Source of the DNA: Natrononativus amylolyticus
GTDB taxonomy: Archaea; Halobacteriota; Halobacteria; Halobacteriales; Natrialbaceae
NCBI RefSeq assembly: GCF_024362525.1
Contig: NZ_CP101458.1
Location: 1 to 64,000 of the forward strand
Direction of reading: 5' to 3'
Length of the DNA: 64,000 nt
Shown: piece by piece, positions 53,160 through 61,898 of the stretch
How positions within the stretch are numbered: position 1 is the first letter of the stretch
Layout of the letters: each line of letters opens with the position of its first letter
Notes under the pieces: model-generated
Seen by the model: only the letters and a program-made list of their open reading frames with translations
Database searches by the model: none
What the model was told of the DNA's origin: nothing
Made by a program: the position numbers and the translations under genes

Positions 53160-53531
53160 TCAGCGGCGCCGACCGTCGGTGGGTCGCTTCCGTGCGAGCG
53201 CCAGCAAGCCGAGTTCGACCGCCAGCACGCCGAGACCGAAGCCGGCGACCAGTCCCGTCACCTGTGGGCGACTGACGGTGACGGCGATCACCCCGAGCGA
53301 GAGGATCGCCAGCGCGTAGACGGCGGTGGCTTTCGGACTCGAGGAGAGCCAGGAGAGCGCGGCGACGACGCCACAGGCGACCCCGCCGCCGACGGCGAGC
53401 GGGGAGAGGGCGACGCCGTAGAGCCACGCGAACGCCGGAACGCCGACCAGAAGGATCGCCAGCGCCGTCAGCAGTTCGCCCCCGCGCCCGGATCGCTCGA
53501 CCGTTCGCTCGGGCCGGTCGCCCGCGGTCAT
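53160..53531 (-). CDS. small four-helix membrane protein
   Basis: 123 residues from ATG 53531 (MTAGDRPERTVERSGRGGE). Four hydrophobic segments (LLTALAILLVGVPAFAWLYG, LAVGGGVACGVVAALSWLS, AVYALAILSLGVIAVTVS, TGLVAGFGLGVLAVELGLLA) and a basic end. ATG overlaps the stop of the HD-domain gene by four bases, so it is translated with it. Function unknown. Confidence 0.72.
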   Translation of the reverse strand: MTAGDRPERTVERSGRGGELLTALAILLVGVPAFAWLYGVALSPLAVGGGVACGVVAALSWLSSSPKATAVYALAILSLGVIAVTVSRPQVTGLVAGFGLGVLAVELGLLALARKRPTDGRRR

Positions 53532-54688
53532 CCTTCGAGCAACCGGCGCTCTGCGACGCGCTCGACGGCCGCCGCGTCTCCCTCGGGCGCGTAGACGCCG
53601 AGTCGCCACTGGGCTCGCTGGGCCGCCTGGAGCCCCTGGACCAGCGGGGACTGCTCGCGGAGGCGACGCACCTCGCCGGCGACGACCACTCCCGTCTCGG
53701 TTTCGGGCATACTCGGCCGGCCGGGACAGTCGACGACGACCGCTCGCGGCTCGACCCCCGCGGCCTCGGCGAGTTCGGCCTCGAGCTCTCGAACGTCGTC
53801 GTGGTCGGCCTCGAGCAGCCACTCCGGGGCGGCCTCGAGTTCGGCCCAGACGGCGCGCTTGTACAGCCGCCGCTCGGCCAGCCTGGCGGCGACGTCGGCG
53901 GTTGCCGGACAGTCGTGCAGCGCGGCGAGCAACTGGGCGTCGGTCATCCGGGCGAACGTCTCGACCGCGAGGTCGGTCTCGTCGAGCAGGGTTTCGGAGG
54001 CGCGCTCGAGCATCGCGCCGGCGATCCGGGAGACGTGGTGGCGGTAGACGGTCGCGTTCATCAGCGCGCGGGCGACCAGCAGGCTTTCGGCGGCGGCGAC
54101 GTTCCCCTCCGCCAGCGCGAGGTCGCCGTCGACGAACCGGAGGACCCGAACGAGCCGGCCGGGGTCGACGGTGCCGTAGGGAACGCCCGTGTGGTGGGCG
54201 TCCCGCACGAGGTAGTCCATCCGGTCCACGTCGAGGTCGCTCGAGACGAGCTGACCTAGCTTCCCCTCGCCGGCGATCAGGTCGGCCACCGCACCCGCGT
54301 CGAGCCCGTGGGAGCCGAGAACGTCGCCGAGTTCGCCGTTTTCGAGCAGGTGGGCGACGTCGTCGTGGTGTCTTCCGAGGCGGCGTTCGATGATTCGCTC
54401 GGTCTGGTGGCCGTAGGGGCCGTGGCCCACGTCGTGGAGCAGCGCCGCCGCGCGGACGGCGTCGGCGCGGGCGCCCTCGATCTCGAGCTGTGAGAGCGCC
54501 TGGCGAGCGAGGTGGTAGACGCCGAGGCTGTGTTCGAACCGGGTGTGGCTCGCCGACGGATAGACCAGCCGCACCGTCGAGAGCTGTTTGACGTGTCGCA
54601 GCCGCTGCATCGCCGCCGTATCGAGCAGGTCGCGGGCGACGCCGTCGACCTCCACGTAGTCGTGGACGGCGTCTTTGATCGCTTGCAT
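53528..54688 (-). CDS. HD-domain phosphohydrolase (dNTPase-like)
   Basis: 386 residues. HTRFEHSLGVYHLARQA (His48, His53), AALLHDVGHGPYGH (HD at about 84-85) and DLDVDRMDYLVRDAHHTG form the SAMHD1/dGTPase-like metal site. It likely hydrolyses dNTPs or a nucleotide signal. The stop overlaps the start of the small membrane protein, forming a two-gene unit, which may bring the enzyme to the membrane. Confidence 0.9.
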   Translation of the reverse strand: MQAIKDAVHDYVEVDGVARDLLDTAAMQRLRHVKQLSTVRLVYPSASHTRFEHSLGVYHLARQALSQLEIEGARADAVRAAALLHDVGHGPYGHQTERIIERRLGRHHDDVAHLLENGELGDVLGSHGLDAGAVADLIAGEGKLGQLVSSDLDVDRMDYLVRDAHHTGVPYGTVDPGRLVRVLRFVDGDLALAEGNVAAAESLLVARALMNATVYRHHVSRIAGAMLERASETLLDETDLAVETFARMTDAQLLAALHDCPATADVAARLAERRLYKRAVWAELEAAPEWLLEADHDDVRELEAELAEAAGVEPRAVVVDCPGRPSMPETETGVVVAGEVRRLREQSPLVQGLQAAQRAQWRLGVYAPEGDAAAVERVAERRLLEG

Positions 54689-54864
54689 AGGGGTACTCTC
54701 GAGGCTCGCATCAAAACGGAATCGGTAGCTGATCGGTCCTCGGCACCGATCGTTTCTCCCCGATGGTACGTGTCCGTTCCCTGATCAGTGAACGGTGTCT
54801 TCTCGAAAACCGTCGACGATGACTTTATCTGTGCCATTCGCTAACTTTCAACACAGACGTGACA

Positions 54865-55371
54865 ATGAGCAACAACGGAAACGGAGACGACGAACAGGAG
54901 TCAGAAACGCCGCCGGAAGACGACCGGGGCCGGGGCTTCCACCTCGAAGCGGGCTTGCGCCCGCTCTCCGATCTGCTCGGCAGTCTGGTCGAGGTGGATG
55001 CACGCACCGTCCCGCCGCCGTCTGCGGACCCCGTCGAGTGGACGAACGTCGACGAAAACGAACCGCCACGGCCTCGTGAACGGTCCGAACCACGGCGCAA
55101 ACGGACGCGACGCGTGCGGAGAACGTCGTCCGACCAGTGCTTGCTAGACACACGCCGTACCGACGGCGTACTCGTCGTTACTGCCGACGTTCCCGGCGCG
55201 AGCAAGGACGACATCTCGGTCGGTCGCAACCCGAGAACGAACGAACTCGTAATCAGCAAGGAGGGGTCGGTCGTCGGCCGCGTCGACCTCCCGTGGGAGT
55301 CGCCCGAGGTGACGAAGGTGTGGTTCAACAACGGCGTTCTCGAGGTCCACGTCCGATCGGACGGGGGATAA
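54865..55371 (+). CDS. Hsp20/GvpH-like protein
   Basis: 168 residues from ATG 54865 (a GTG at 54859 is possible). Acidic N-terminus, a conserved GFHLEAGLRPLSDLLGSLVE segment, a basic Arg-rich linker (EPRRKRTRRVRRT), then a short alpha-crystallin domain: LVVTADVPGASKDDISVGRN and VTKVWFNNGVLEVHVRS (with NGVLEV, the Hsp20 hallmark). This layout is that of haloarchaeal GvpH. No gas vesicle genes are nearby. It may be a small chaperone unrelated to vesicles. Confidence 0.82.
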   Translation: MSNNGNGDDEQESETPPEDDRGRGFHLEAGLRPLSDLLGSLVEVDARTVPPPSADPVEWTNVDENEPPRPRERSEPRRKRTRRVRRTSSDQCLLDTRRTDGVLVVTADVPGASKDDISVGRNPRTNELVISKEGSVVGRVDLPWESPEVTKVWFNNGVLEVHVRSDGG

Positions 55372-55468
55372 TCGGTTCGCTCTCTCCACTGCGCGACCGG
55401 GCGTCGAAGTCACCAGTGTGCCAGCGGAGATCGAAACGCCCGTCACCGCCCGCCACCTCGAGTCGCAC

Positions 55469-56239
55469 ATGCCGACCGCACGCAACGACGGGGTCGCCCT
55501 CCACTACGAGCGCGACGGGAACGGTGAACCGGTCGTCTTCGTGAGCGAGGCCGGCCTCGGCGGCTGGCTGTGGGGGTGGCAACACGCCGCCCTCGCGGGC
55601 CCGTTCGAGACCGTCGTCTGGGACCTCCGGGGAACCGGCCGCTCGGACGCCCCACCGGGACCGTACGACCTCGAGACGCTCGCGGCCGACTTCGAGGCGG
55701 TCCTCGCCGACTGCGGCCACCGCTCGGCACACGTCGTCGGCGCGGGACTCGGGGGAGCGGTCGCTCTCGAGGCCGCCCGGACGACGACTCGCGTCGAGAC
55801 GCTGGCGCTGTTCGGCACCGCCCCCCGCGGGAGCGACTTCGACCTCGAACCCCTGTTCGCGCCGCCCGACGACCGGCGGGCGCTCCGCGAGTCGCTCGAG
55901 GTCGCACTCTCGCCCGAGTTCCGAACCGACCAGCCCGACGTGCTCGAGGGAATCGCCGACTGGCGAGCCGACGGCGACGCCGCGCGGGCCGGCTTCGAGG
56001 CGCAGGTCGCCGCCCTCGAGGGGTTCGACGCGACCGACTGGCTCGTCGAGGTGACCCAGCCCGCGCTCGTCGTCTACGGCACCACCGACGCACTCGTCCC
56101 CGTCGACGCCGGGCGTGACCTCGCCCGCCGACTCCCCCGCGGCGAGTTCGAGTCCCTCGAGGGTGCGGGCCACCTCGCGTTCGCCGAGCGCTCGCGCGAC
56201 GTGAACGATCGCCTGCTGGGATTCTTCGAGGGCGCGTAA
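55469..56239 (+). CDS. alpha/beta hydrolase fold protein lacking the nucleophilic serine
   Basis: 256 residues from ATG 55469 (MPTARNDGVALHYERDGNG). The fold is complete (VVFVSEAGLGGWLWGWQHAA, VVWDLRGTGRSDAPPGPYDL, acid in VVYGTTDALVPVD, His in LEGAGHLAFAERS). But the nucleophile elbow is VVGAGLGGAVALEAA: Gly93 stands where Ser (G-H-S-L-G-G) is expected. No other serine substitutes at the elbow. It is thus probably not a hydrolase, or uses another mechanism. 43 bp before a truncated acyl-CoA ligase. A GTG start at 55418 is an alternative. Confidence 0.85.
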   Translation: MPTARNDGVALHYERDGNGEPVVFVSEAGLGGWLWGWQHAALAGPFETVVWDLRGTGRSDAPPGPYDLETLAADFEAVLADCGHRSAHVVGAGLGGAVALEAARTTTRVETLALFGTAPRGSDFDLEPLFAPPDDRRALRESLEVALSPEFRTDQPDVLEGIADWRADGDAARAGFEAQVAALEGFDATDWLVEVTQPALVVYGTTDALVPVDAGRDLARRLPRGEFESLEGAGHLAFAERSRDVNDRLLGFFEGA

Positions 56240-56282
56240 CCGGCGGGACGAAACTACGTTCCTCGAGGCCGTACGTTTCCAG

Positions 56283-57419
56283 ATGACGCTCTCGCTCGAC
56301 CGTCGGTCGGCCCGCTGGACGGATCGGCCGGCGGTGGTCGACGTCTCCGAGGCGGAGCGGTTCGCTCCCGCGGGAACCGTCGATACGAACCGGATCACGT
56401 ACGGGGAGCTCCACGCGCTCGCGGCGCACGCGGCGGGCGCGCTCTCGGCGATGGGGGTCGAACCCGGAAACACGGTCTGTTCGCTGACCCGCAACCGGGT
56501 GTCGGTCCTCGCGCTGGTGTTCGCCTGTCGACGCCTCGGCGCGACGTTCGCCCCGCTCTCACACCGGCTGAGCCCGGTGACGGTCGCCCGGCCGCTCGAG
56601 GCGCTCGATCCCGACCTCGTCGTCTTCGAGTCGGCTCAGCGCGACCTGGTCGGCGACCTCCCGCCGACGCGGACGGCGACGTTCGAGGGGCTGACGACGG
56701 CCGGACGCTCGCCGGTCGAGACGCCACCGAAACCGGGGCCGATGCTGGCGCTCCACGACGAGGACGGCTCCGTCGCCGCCTACTCGCCTCGCGCCGTCGA
56801 GTGGAACTGCCTCACCGTCGCCCTGACGCTCGGAATCGGTCGCGACGATCGGCTCCCGCTGCTGGGGCCGCTCTCGTCGTACGACGGCCTGTTGCGGACC
56901 GCGCTGCCGGCGCTGTACGTCGGCGCGACGCTCCTGCTCGACCGGGCGTTCGACCCCGCGGACGCGCTCGCGACCATCCGGGACGAGCGGGCGACGCTGC
57001 TCTGCGGGCGGGCGGTCGCGTTCCGCGAACTCGCCGCTCGAGACGGGTTCGGGGACGCACTCGACTCCGTTTCCCGGATCGTCAGCGAGACGCCGCCCGC
57101 CGTCGAGATCCGTGACGCCTACGCGGCGCGGGGGACGCCGATCGACCGGGCCTACGGCCGCCTCGAGTGTCCGACCGCGCTGGTGCAGTCCCGCGGCGAG
57201 GGTGGCGAAACCGCGGGAACGGTCGTCGGCCGCCCCGTTCTCGACTGCGAGGCGCGACTCGTCGACGGCGAGGGGACGGTACTCGAGGGCGCCGCCGAGG
57301 GGTGGCTCGAACTCGCCGGACCGGTGTGTGCGGACGTCGGCCGGCCGACCGGCGGCTGGGTCGCCACCGGCGACCGGTTCTCCCGCGACGAAACCGGCGT
57401 CTACCGCGTCGACGCGTGA
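56283..57419 (+). CDS. truncated, degenerate acyl-CoA ligase-like (AMP-binding) protein
   Basis: 378 residues; the ANL superfamily fold runs to TGDRFSRDETGVYRVDA at the C-terminus, then stops. The C-terminal lid domain with the catalytic lysine (about 100 residues in MenE-type enzymes) is absent. The A3 P-loop (SGTTGxPKGV) is replaced by LHDEDGSVAAYSPRA at about 157-171. N-terminal features (DRPAVVDVSEAERF, ITYGELHALAAHAAGALSAM) remain. The gene is intact with no frameshift, and no room for a lid before the next gene, so a non-catalytic role is likely. Partner of the serine-less hydrolase upstream. Confidence 0.82.
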   Translation: MTLSLDRRSARWTDRPAVVDVSEAERFAPAGTVDTNRITYGELHALAAHAAGALSAMGVEPGNTVCSLTRNRVSVLALVFACRRLGATFAPLSHRLSPVTVARPLEALDPDLVVFESAQRDLVGDLPPTRTATFEGLTTAGRSPVETPPKPGPMLALHDEDGSVAAYSPRAVEWNCLTVALTLGIGRDDRLPLLGPLSSYDGLLRTALPALYVGATLLLDRAFDPADALATIRDERATLLCGRAVAFRELAARDGFGDALDSVSRIVSETPPAVEIRDAYAARGTPIDRAYGRLECPTALVQSRGEGGETAGTVVGRPVLDCEARLVDGEGTVLEGAAEGWLELAGPVCADVGRPTGGWVATGDRFSRDETGVYRVDA

Positions 57420-57486
57420 CCGGACCGACGGCAACGGCGTCGCCGGTCACAAAACCTATCTCCCTCGAGTCTCCAAGCACCCACAG

Positions 57487-58215
57487 ATGAGTCAGCTCCG
57501 TATCGCCGTCCTGAACGCCTCCCATCGGGATGCGAACACGACGCGGAACTTCCGGCGCGAACTCGACGGTTCGCTCGCCGAGTACGACGTGACCGGCGGA
57601 TCGATCCCCGAGACGTACGCCTTCGACGCCGTGGTGATCACGGGGTCGCGCTCGTCGGTCTACTGGAACGAGTCGTGGATCGAGCCGACGAAGGACTGGG
57701 TCGCCGAGGCGATCGACCGCGGGTTGCCGTGTCTCGGCATCTGCTGGGGCCACCAGCTGCTCGCGGACGTTCTCGGCGGCACCGTCGAGGACATGGGCGC
57801 CTACGAGGTCGGTTACAGCGAGATCGAACACACCGGCGAGTCGCGCCTGTTCGAGGGGATCGACACCGCGTTCACCGCCTTCACCAGCCACTCCGATGAG
57901 GTGTCGGCTCTCCCGGCGGGAGCGGAACCGCTCGCCGAGAACCGCTACTCGAACCACGGCTTCCGGAAGGGGCGCGTCTTCGGGGTGCAGTTCCACCCCG
58001 AGTACGACCAGAAGACCGCCCGCGACCTCGTCCACGAGAAGGAACTGACTACCGAGCGACGGGACTCTGTCCTCGCCGAAATCACCGACGAGAACTACGA
58101 GCGCGCCTGCGAGGCGAAACGGGTGTTCGAGAACTTCCTCGAGTACGTTCGCGAGTTACAGACGTCGGAACCAGTGGTCGACTCCGAGTCGCGTTCCGAA
58201 CCGTCCTCCTCGTAA
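57487..58215 (+). CDS. class I glutamine amidotransferase
   Basis: 242 residues from ATG 57487 (MSQLRIAVLNASHRDANTTR). Triad intact: nucleophile Cys in GLPCLGICWGHQLLADVLGG, and His-Glu in FGVQFHPEYDQ. Similar to the GuaA-type amidotransferase domain but without synthetase domain. Members of this GMP-synthase-like group may act on peptides or glutamate conjugates; the target is unknown. 67 bp after the truncated ligase. Confidence 0.87.
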   Translation: MSQLRIAVLNASHRDANTTRNFRRELDGSLAEYDVTGGSIPETYAFDAVVITGSRSSVYWNESWIEPTKDWVAEAIDRGLPCLGICWGHQLLADVLGGTVEDMGAYEVGYSEIEHTGESRLFEGIDTAFTAFTSHSDEVSALPAGAEPLAENRYSNHGFRKGRVFGVQFHPEYDQKTARDLVHEKELTTERRDSVLAEITDENYERACEAKRVFENFLEYVRELQTSEPVVDSESRSEPSSS

Positions 58216-58228
58216 CTCTCGACCGCGG

Positions 58229-60391
58229 TCAGTCCGCCGAAACCTCGAGGCCCGCCGTCTCCTTCTTCCCGAGCGCCTCGACGATCAGTTCGGCGATGTC
58301 GACGATCTCGATCTCCTCTTCGAAGCCGCCGGTCTTGCGGCCGTCCTCGTACATCGTCATGCACATCGGGCAGGCGACGACGAACTTCTCGACCTCGCGA
58401 CCGGCGTCGGTGTCCTCGAGCGCCTCCCGAAGTCGCTCCTCGCTCGGTTTGGGCTCCTCCTCGAAGTCCATCCAGAGGCCGCCCCCGCCGCCGCCACAGC
58501 AGAAGGAGTTGGCGCGGTTGCGCGGCATCTCGGAGAGCTCGCAGCCGGTGGCTTTGACGAGTTCGCGCGGGGCCTCGTACTCGTCGTTGTACCGGCCGAG
58601 GTGACAGGGGTCGTGGTAGGTGACGGTGTAGTCGAGTTCGGTGCCCGAGAGGCCGAGTGCCCCGCTCTCGACCAGCTCTTCGACGGCCTGGGTCCAGTGG
58701 AGCACCTCGACCTCACCGTCGGCGTTCCAGTGCTCGTCGTACTCGAACGGCATCATCGGGTCGTCGGCGAACTCCGCGAAGTCGACCTCCGGGTACTCGT
58801 TCTTGAACGTGTTGTAGCTGTGCGGGTCGGTGCAGACGATCTTCTCGAACTCGCAGGCCTCGAAGGACTCGACGTGGTGACCCGCCAGCTCGAGGTAGAG
58901 GAACTCCTCGCCGACCCGTCGGATGTCGTTGCCGTCGTACTTCTCGTCCTCGAAGAGGATGCCGAAGGTGACGTCCGCCTCCTCGAGGATGGTCGCCAGC
59001 GAGCGGGCGACCTGCTTGTTGCGCTCGTCGTAGCTCGGGTAGTCGCCGACGTACCAGAGGTAGTCGACTTCCTCCTCGCGGGCGTCGGTGACGTCGAACT
59101 CGAGTTCCCCCGTCCAGTCGCCCCGGTTGCGGGGACTGTCGCCGAACGTGTTGCCGTTTTGCATCACGTTCTGGAAGACGTCTTGCATGCTCGGCTTGAC
59201 GTCGCCCTGGTCGACCATCTGGCGGTTCAACCGGGTGAAGGAGTTGAGGTGCTCGATCTCCACCGGGCAGGCGTCCATACAGGCCATACAGGCCATACAG
59301 GACTCCATCGTCTCCGCGTCGATCACGCTGGTTCCGCCGTCAGCGATGATCGGTTTCGGCTCCGTCGTCTCGGCGTCCAGTTCCTCGCGGTACTTCTTCA
59401 GGTCGAGGATGACGTTTCGCGGGTCGAGCGGGCGGTCGGAGGCCTTCGCGGGACAGACCGCGGAACACCGGCCGCACTTGGTGCAGGCGTCCTGGTCGAG
59501 CATCTCCTTCCAGGTGAAGTCCTCGATCGATTCGGCGTTCGTGGCGTCGAGGTCGGCGGGGATGCCCGGCAGCCTGGCACCGGCTTTCTCGTCGCGGGTG
59601 ACGACGTTCGCGAACGAGGAAATCATGTGGAACGGCTTGGCGTAGGGGATCCAGGCGATGAACACGAGCGCGAGGATCGCGTGGGACCACCAGGCCCACC
59701 AGTGCAAGGAGGCGGCCAGCGCCTGGTCGACGCCGACGGCCTCGAAGGCGAGGGCGGTCCCCCAGCCGACGAAGCTCACGATCTCCCACTCGGGGTAGCC
59801 GGTGCCGAGAATCCGCAGCCCTTCGAGGGCGAAGCCGCCGACGCCGAGCAGAAACAGGGTCCAGATGAACAGGTCGTCCTCGCTCGAGGTGTGCCGATCC
59901 CACAGCCGGTGGTTTTTCACCCAGTACCGGCGGTACATCGCCATCCCGATCCCGACGACGAACAGTAGCCCCATCGCGTCGACCATGAACTGGTAGGCGA
60001 GATAGAAGTCACCGACGAAGAAGGAGTCCTGGCCGAGCGCCTTCGTCCAGATGTCCATGTCGACCGCGAGGATCGTCGTCGCGATGAGCAGCGAGAGAAA
60101 GCCCCACATGATAAACGAGTGCATCAACCCGCCGTAGAGGTCGCGGTTGAACTGCTTCTCGTTCGAGAGGACGATCTTCGCGGCGCTCACGATGCGGCCG
60201 CCGAGGTCGTCGACGCGGTCGAACCAGTCGGCGTCGGCGTCGCCGTAGCGGGCGAACCGCGCGTACACGCCGTAAAGGAAGACGACGATCGCGACCGCAG
60301 CGAGATAGTAAAAGAGGATCTCTTCGACCCCGCTGATTCCCCAGAAGGTCTCGCGGGTCGGAGTGTCCCCCGTCTGTGCGACGTGAAGCAT
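58229..60391 (-). CDS. membrane-anchored HdrD-type Fe-S oxidoreductase
   Basis: 720 residues. N-terminal six-helix NarI/HdrE-like membrane part (IEEILFYYLAAVAIVVFLYG-like segment at 16 on, LHWWAWWSHAILALVFIAWI about 230), then two 4Fe-4S ferredoxin motifs (CTKCGRCSAVCPAKA; CMACMACMDACPVEI), then two CCG domains (YHDPCHLGRYNDEYEAPREL; SFCCGGGGGGLWMD; ACPMCMTMYEDG). Resembles EMO/HdrDE fusions that pass electrons between ETF or other donors and menaquinone. Likely a quinone-linked beta-oxidation enzyme; partner genes are not here. Confidence 0.88.
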   Translation of the reverse strand: MLHVAQTGDTPTRETFWGISGVEEILFYYLAAVAIVVFLYGVYARFARYGDADADWFDRVDDLGGRIVSAAKIVLSNEKQFNRDLYGGLMHSFIMWGFLSLLIATTILAVDMDIWTKALGQDSFFVGDFYLAYQFMVDAMGLLFVVGIGMAMYRRYWVKNHRLWDRHTSSEDDLFIWTLFLLGVGGFALEGLRILGTGYPEWEIVSFVGWGTALAFEAVGVDQALAASLHWWAWWSHAILALVFIAWIPYAKPFHMISSFANVVTRDEKAGARLPGIPADLDATNAESIEDFTWKEMLDQDACTKCGRCSAVCPAKASDRPLDPRNVILDLKKYREELDAETTEPKPIIADGGTSVIDAETMESCMACMACMDACPVEIEHLNSFTRLNRQMVDQGDVKPSMQDVFQNVMQNGNTFGDSPRNRGDWTGELEFDVTDAREEEVDYLWYVGDYPSYDERNKQVARSLATILEEADVTFGILFEDEKYDGNDIRRVGEEFLYLELAGHHVESFEACEFEKIVCTDPHSYNTFKNEYPEVDFAEFADDPMMPFEYDEHWNADGEVEVLHWTQAVEELVESGALGLSGTELDYTVTYHDPCHLGRYNDEYEAPRELVKATGCELSEMPRNRANSFCCGGGGGGLWMDFEEEPKPSEERLREALEDTDAGREVEKFVVACPMCMTMYEDGRKTGGFEEEIEIVDIAELIVEALGKKETAGLEVSAD

Positions 60392-60557
60392 GTGCTATTC
60401 CCTGTGGAGGATAACCTTAACTCTTCCCACACCTCTCAGAGGCCACCCCGACGCAGTCACTCGAGAATCATACCCTCGTTGTGAGTTTATAGCGATCGAT
60501 AGAGCCGACCCTGGTGGGCAACAGGCTTAACTACCCGCCCGTCGCCAGTGTCCATCC

Positions 60558-61148
60558 ATGGACGAAAAAACCGAGGAACTGCGGGACATCTTCACCAGCG
60601 TCACCGACGGCGAGGACACCGTCACCGAATCGCAAGAGGACACCCGCGGCTCGCTCGAGCAGGACGAACGAACCGTCGAGGAGCGTCTCGAGGCCGTTAT
60701 CACGCAGATGCACGACCGCTACGGGTTCGAGACCGACCTCTCCGACGAGGAGCTGATCGCCGTCGCGGAGGGGTTTTACGACGGCGAGAGCGACGCCGAG
60801 ATCGCCGATTCGATCGGGATCGACGCCGAGACCGTTTTCGACGCGCGCCTGGCGATGCACCTGATCGGCGAGGACGACGCCGACGAGGTCGACCTCGCCG
60901 TGATCCGCGCGCGCGAGGAGTCCGACGCCGAACTCGCCGAGCGCTACGGCGTCGACACCGCCGATATCAGCCGCTATCGTCGCGTCGCCGACGCGAAAGA
61001 CGAGTCGCGGGCGGCAAACGACCGCTACCGCGACGAGTTCGACAGCTTACTCGGCGACTCCGACATCTCCGACCGAATGGCGACCGACGTCCGCGAGGAC
61101 GGCCTCGAGGACGCCACCGAAGGCATGGAAACCGACGTCTCCTTCTGA
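60558..61148 (+). CDS. conditioned medium-induced protein 4 family
   Basis: 196 residues; MDEKTEELRDIFTSVTDGED, TVTESQEDTRGSLE and VEERLEAVITQMHDRYGFET follow the haloarchaeal family first named as a conditioned-medium-induced protein. Two helix-turn-helix-like segments (LIAVAEGFYDGESDAEIADS, SDAELAERYGVDTADISRYR) suggest DNA binding or a sigma-like fold. It may be a growth-phase regulator; target unknown. Start ATG 60558, probably leaderless. Confidence 0.82.
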   Translation: MDEKTEELRDIFTSVTDGEDTVTESQEDTRGSLEQDERTVEERLEAVITQMHDRYGFETDLSDEELIAVAEGFYDGESDAEIADSIGIDAETVFDARLAMHLIGEDDADEVDLAVIRAREESDAELAERYGVDTADISRYRRVADAKDESRAANDRYRDEFDSLLGDSDISDRMATDVREDGLEDATEGMETDVSF

Positions 61149-61202
61149 GGGGTTCCCGTCTCCCTCCGAGAGTTTATATACGATCGAGCGGCCCACCGTC
61201 CC

Positions 61203-61883
61203 GTGACGCTCGTCACCTTCAGCGATCTCCGAACGGCCGCCTACTGCCCGCGCAAGTGCTACTACGTCCGCCGCGACGACGACCGCGAGCCACCTCCCGG
61301 CGTCGACCGTCGGCGCGCCCTCGCAACCCGCTACGAGGCGCTTCTCGAGGCCGACGACGACGAACTCGCGGCCGAACCGATCGCCCTCGGACCGGCGGCC
61401 TACCGCGAGCGCCTCGCGGAGAGCCGTCGGCGCCTCGCGGCGGCCGACCGGTGGCGCCCGCTCTGTGAACCGCGGGAACGCAACGTTCTCGCCGAGGGCC
61501 GCCACGTTCGCGGCGTCGTCCACAAGGTACTCACCGATCCCCTCGAGCCGTCCCTCGTCTCGACCGGAAAACCGCCGGAGACGGGCGTCTGGGAGCCCCA
61601 GTCGGTCCACGCCGTCGCGGCGGCGAAGGCCCTCGCCTGGGAGCACGAGACGCCGGTCGAGCGGGCCTGGCTCGAGTACCCCGCCTACGGCGTGATCCGC
61701 GCCGTCCCGCTGACGACTCGTCGGAAGGCGATCTACCGACGGACGCTCCGGACGGTCCGCGAACTCGACGGACCGCCGCCGCGTCTGGGAAACCGGTCGA
61801 AGTGTCGATCCTGCGGCTACGCTGCCGAGTGCGGCGTTCGTACCCGGACGCTGCGGTCGCTCATACAGCGGTTCACGGGGTAG
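61203..61883 (+). CDS. Cas4/DUF83-like protein with altered catalytic residues
   Basis: 226 residues from a GTG start. Cysteine frame of Cas4 is kept: YCPRKC at 14-19, and CRSCGYAAEC at 201-210, likely holding a 4Fe-4S cluster. The RecB-type nuclease site is altered: VRGVVHKV has His in place of the usual Asp, and the E-x-K region is replaced by SLVSTGKPPETG. WEPQSVHAVAAAKAL corresponds to the QL helix. No CRISPR or other cas genes are near. It is probably a non-catalytic or shifted-site relative. Confidence 0.8.
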   Translation: MTLVTFSDLRTAAYCPRKCYYVRRDDDREPPPGVDRRRALATRYEALLEADDDELAAEPIALGPAAYRERLAESRRRLAAADRWRPLCEPRERNVLAEGRHVRGVVHKVLTDPLEPSLVSTGKPPETGVWEPQSVHAVAAAKALAWEHETPVERAWLEYPAYGVIRAVPLTTRRKAIYRRTLRTVRELDGPPPRLGNRSKCRSCGYAAECGVRTRTLRSLIQRFTG

Positions 61884-61898
61884 CGGAAACCGACCCGC

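Noticed and set aside
61550-61575. ORB-like CCCTCGTCTCGACCGGAAAA in the Cas4-like gene
   Set aside because: Several mismatches in both halves (no ACCCCTTCG, no TTTC); likely chance in coding sequence.
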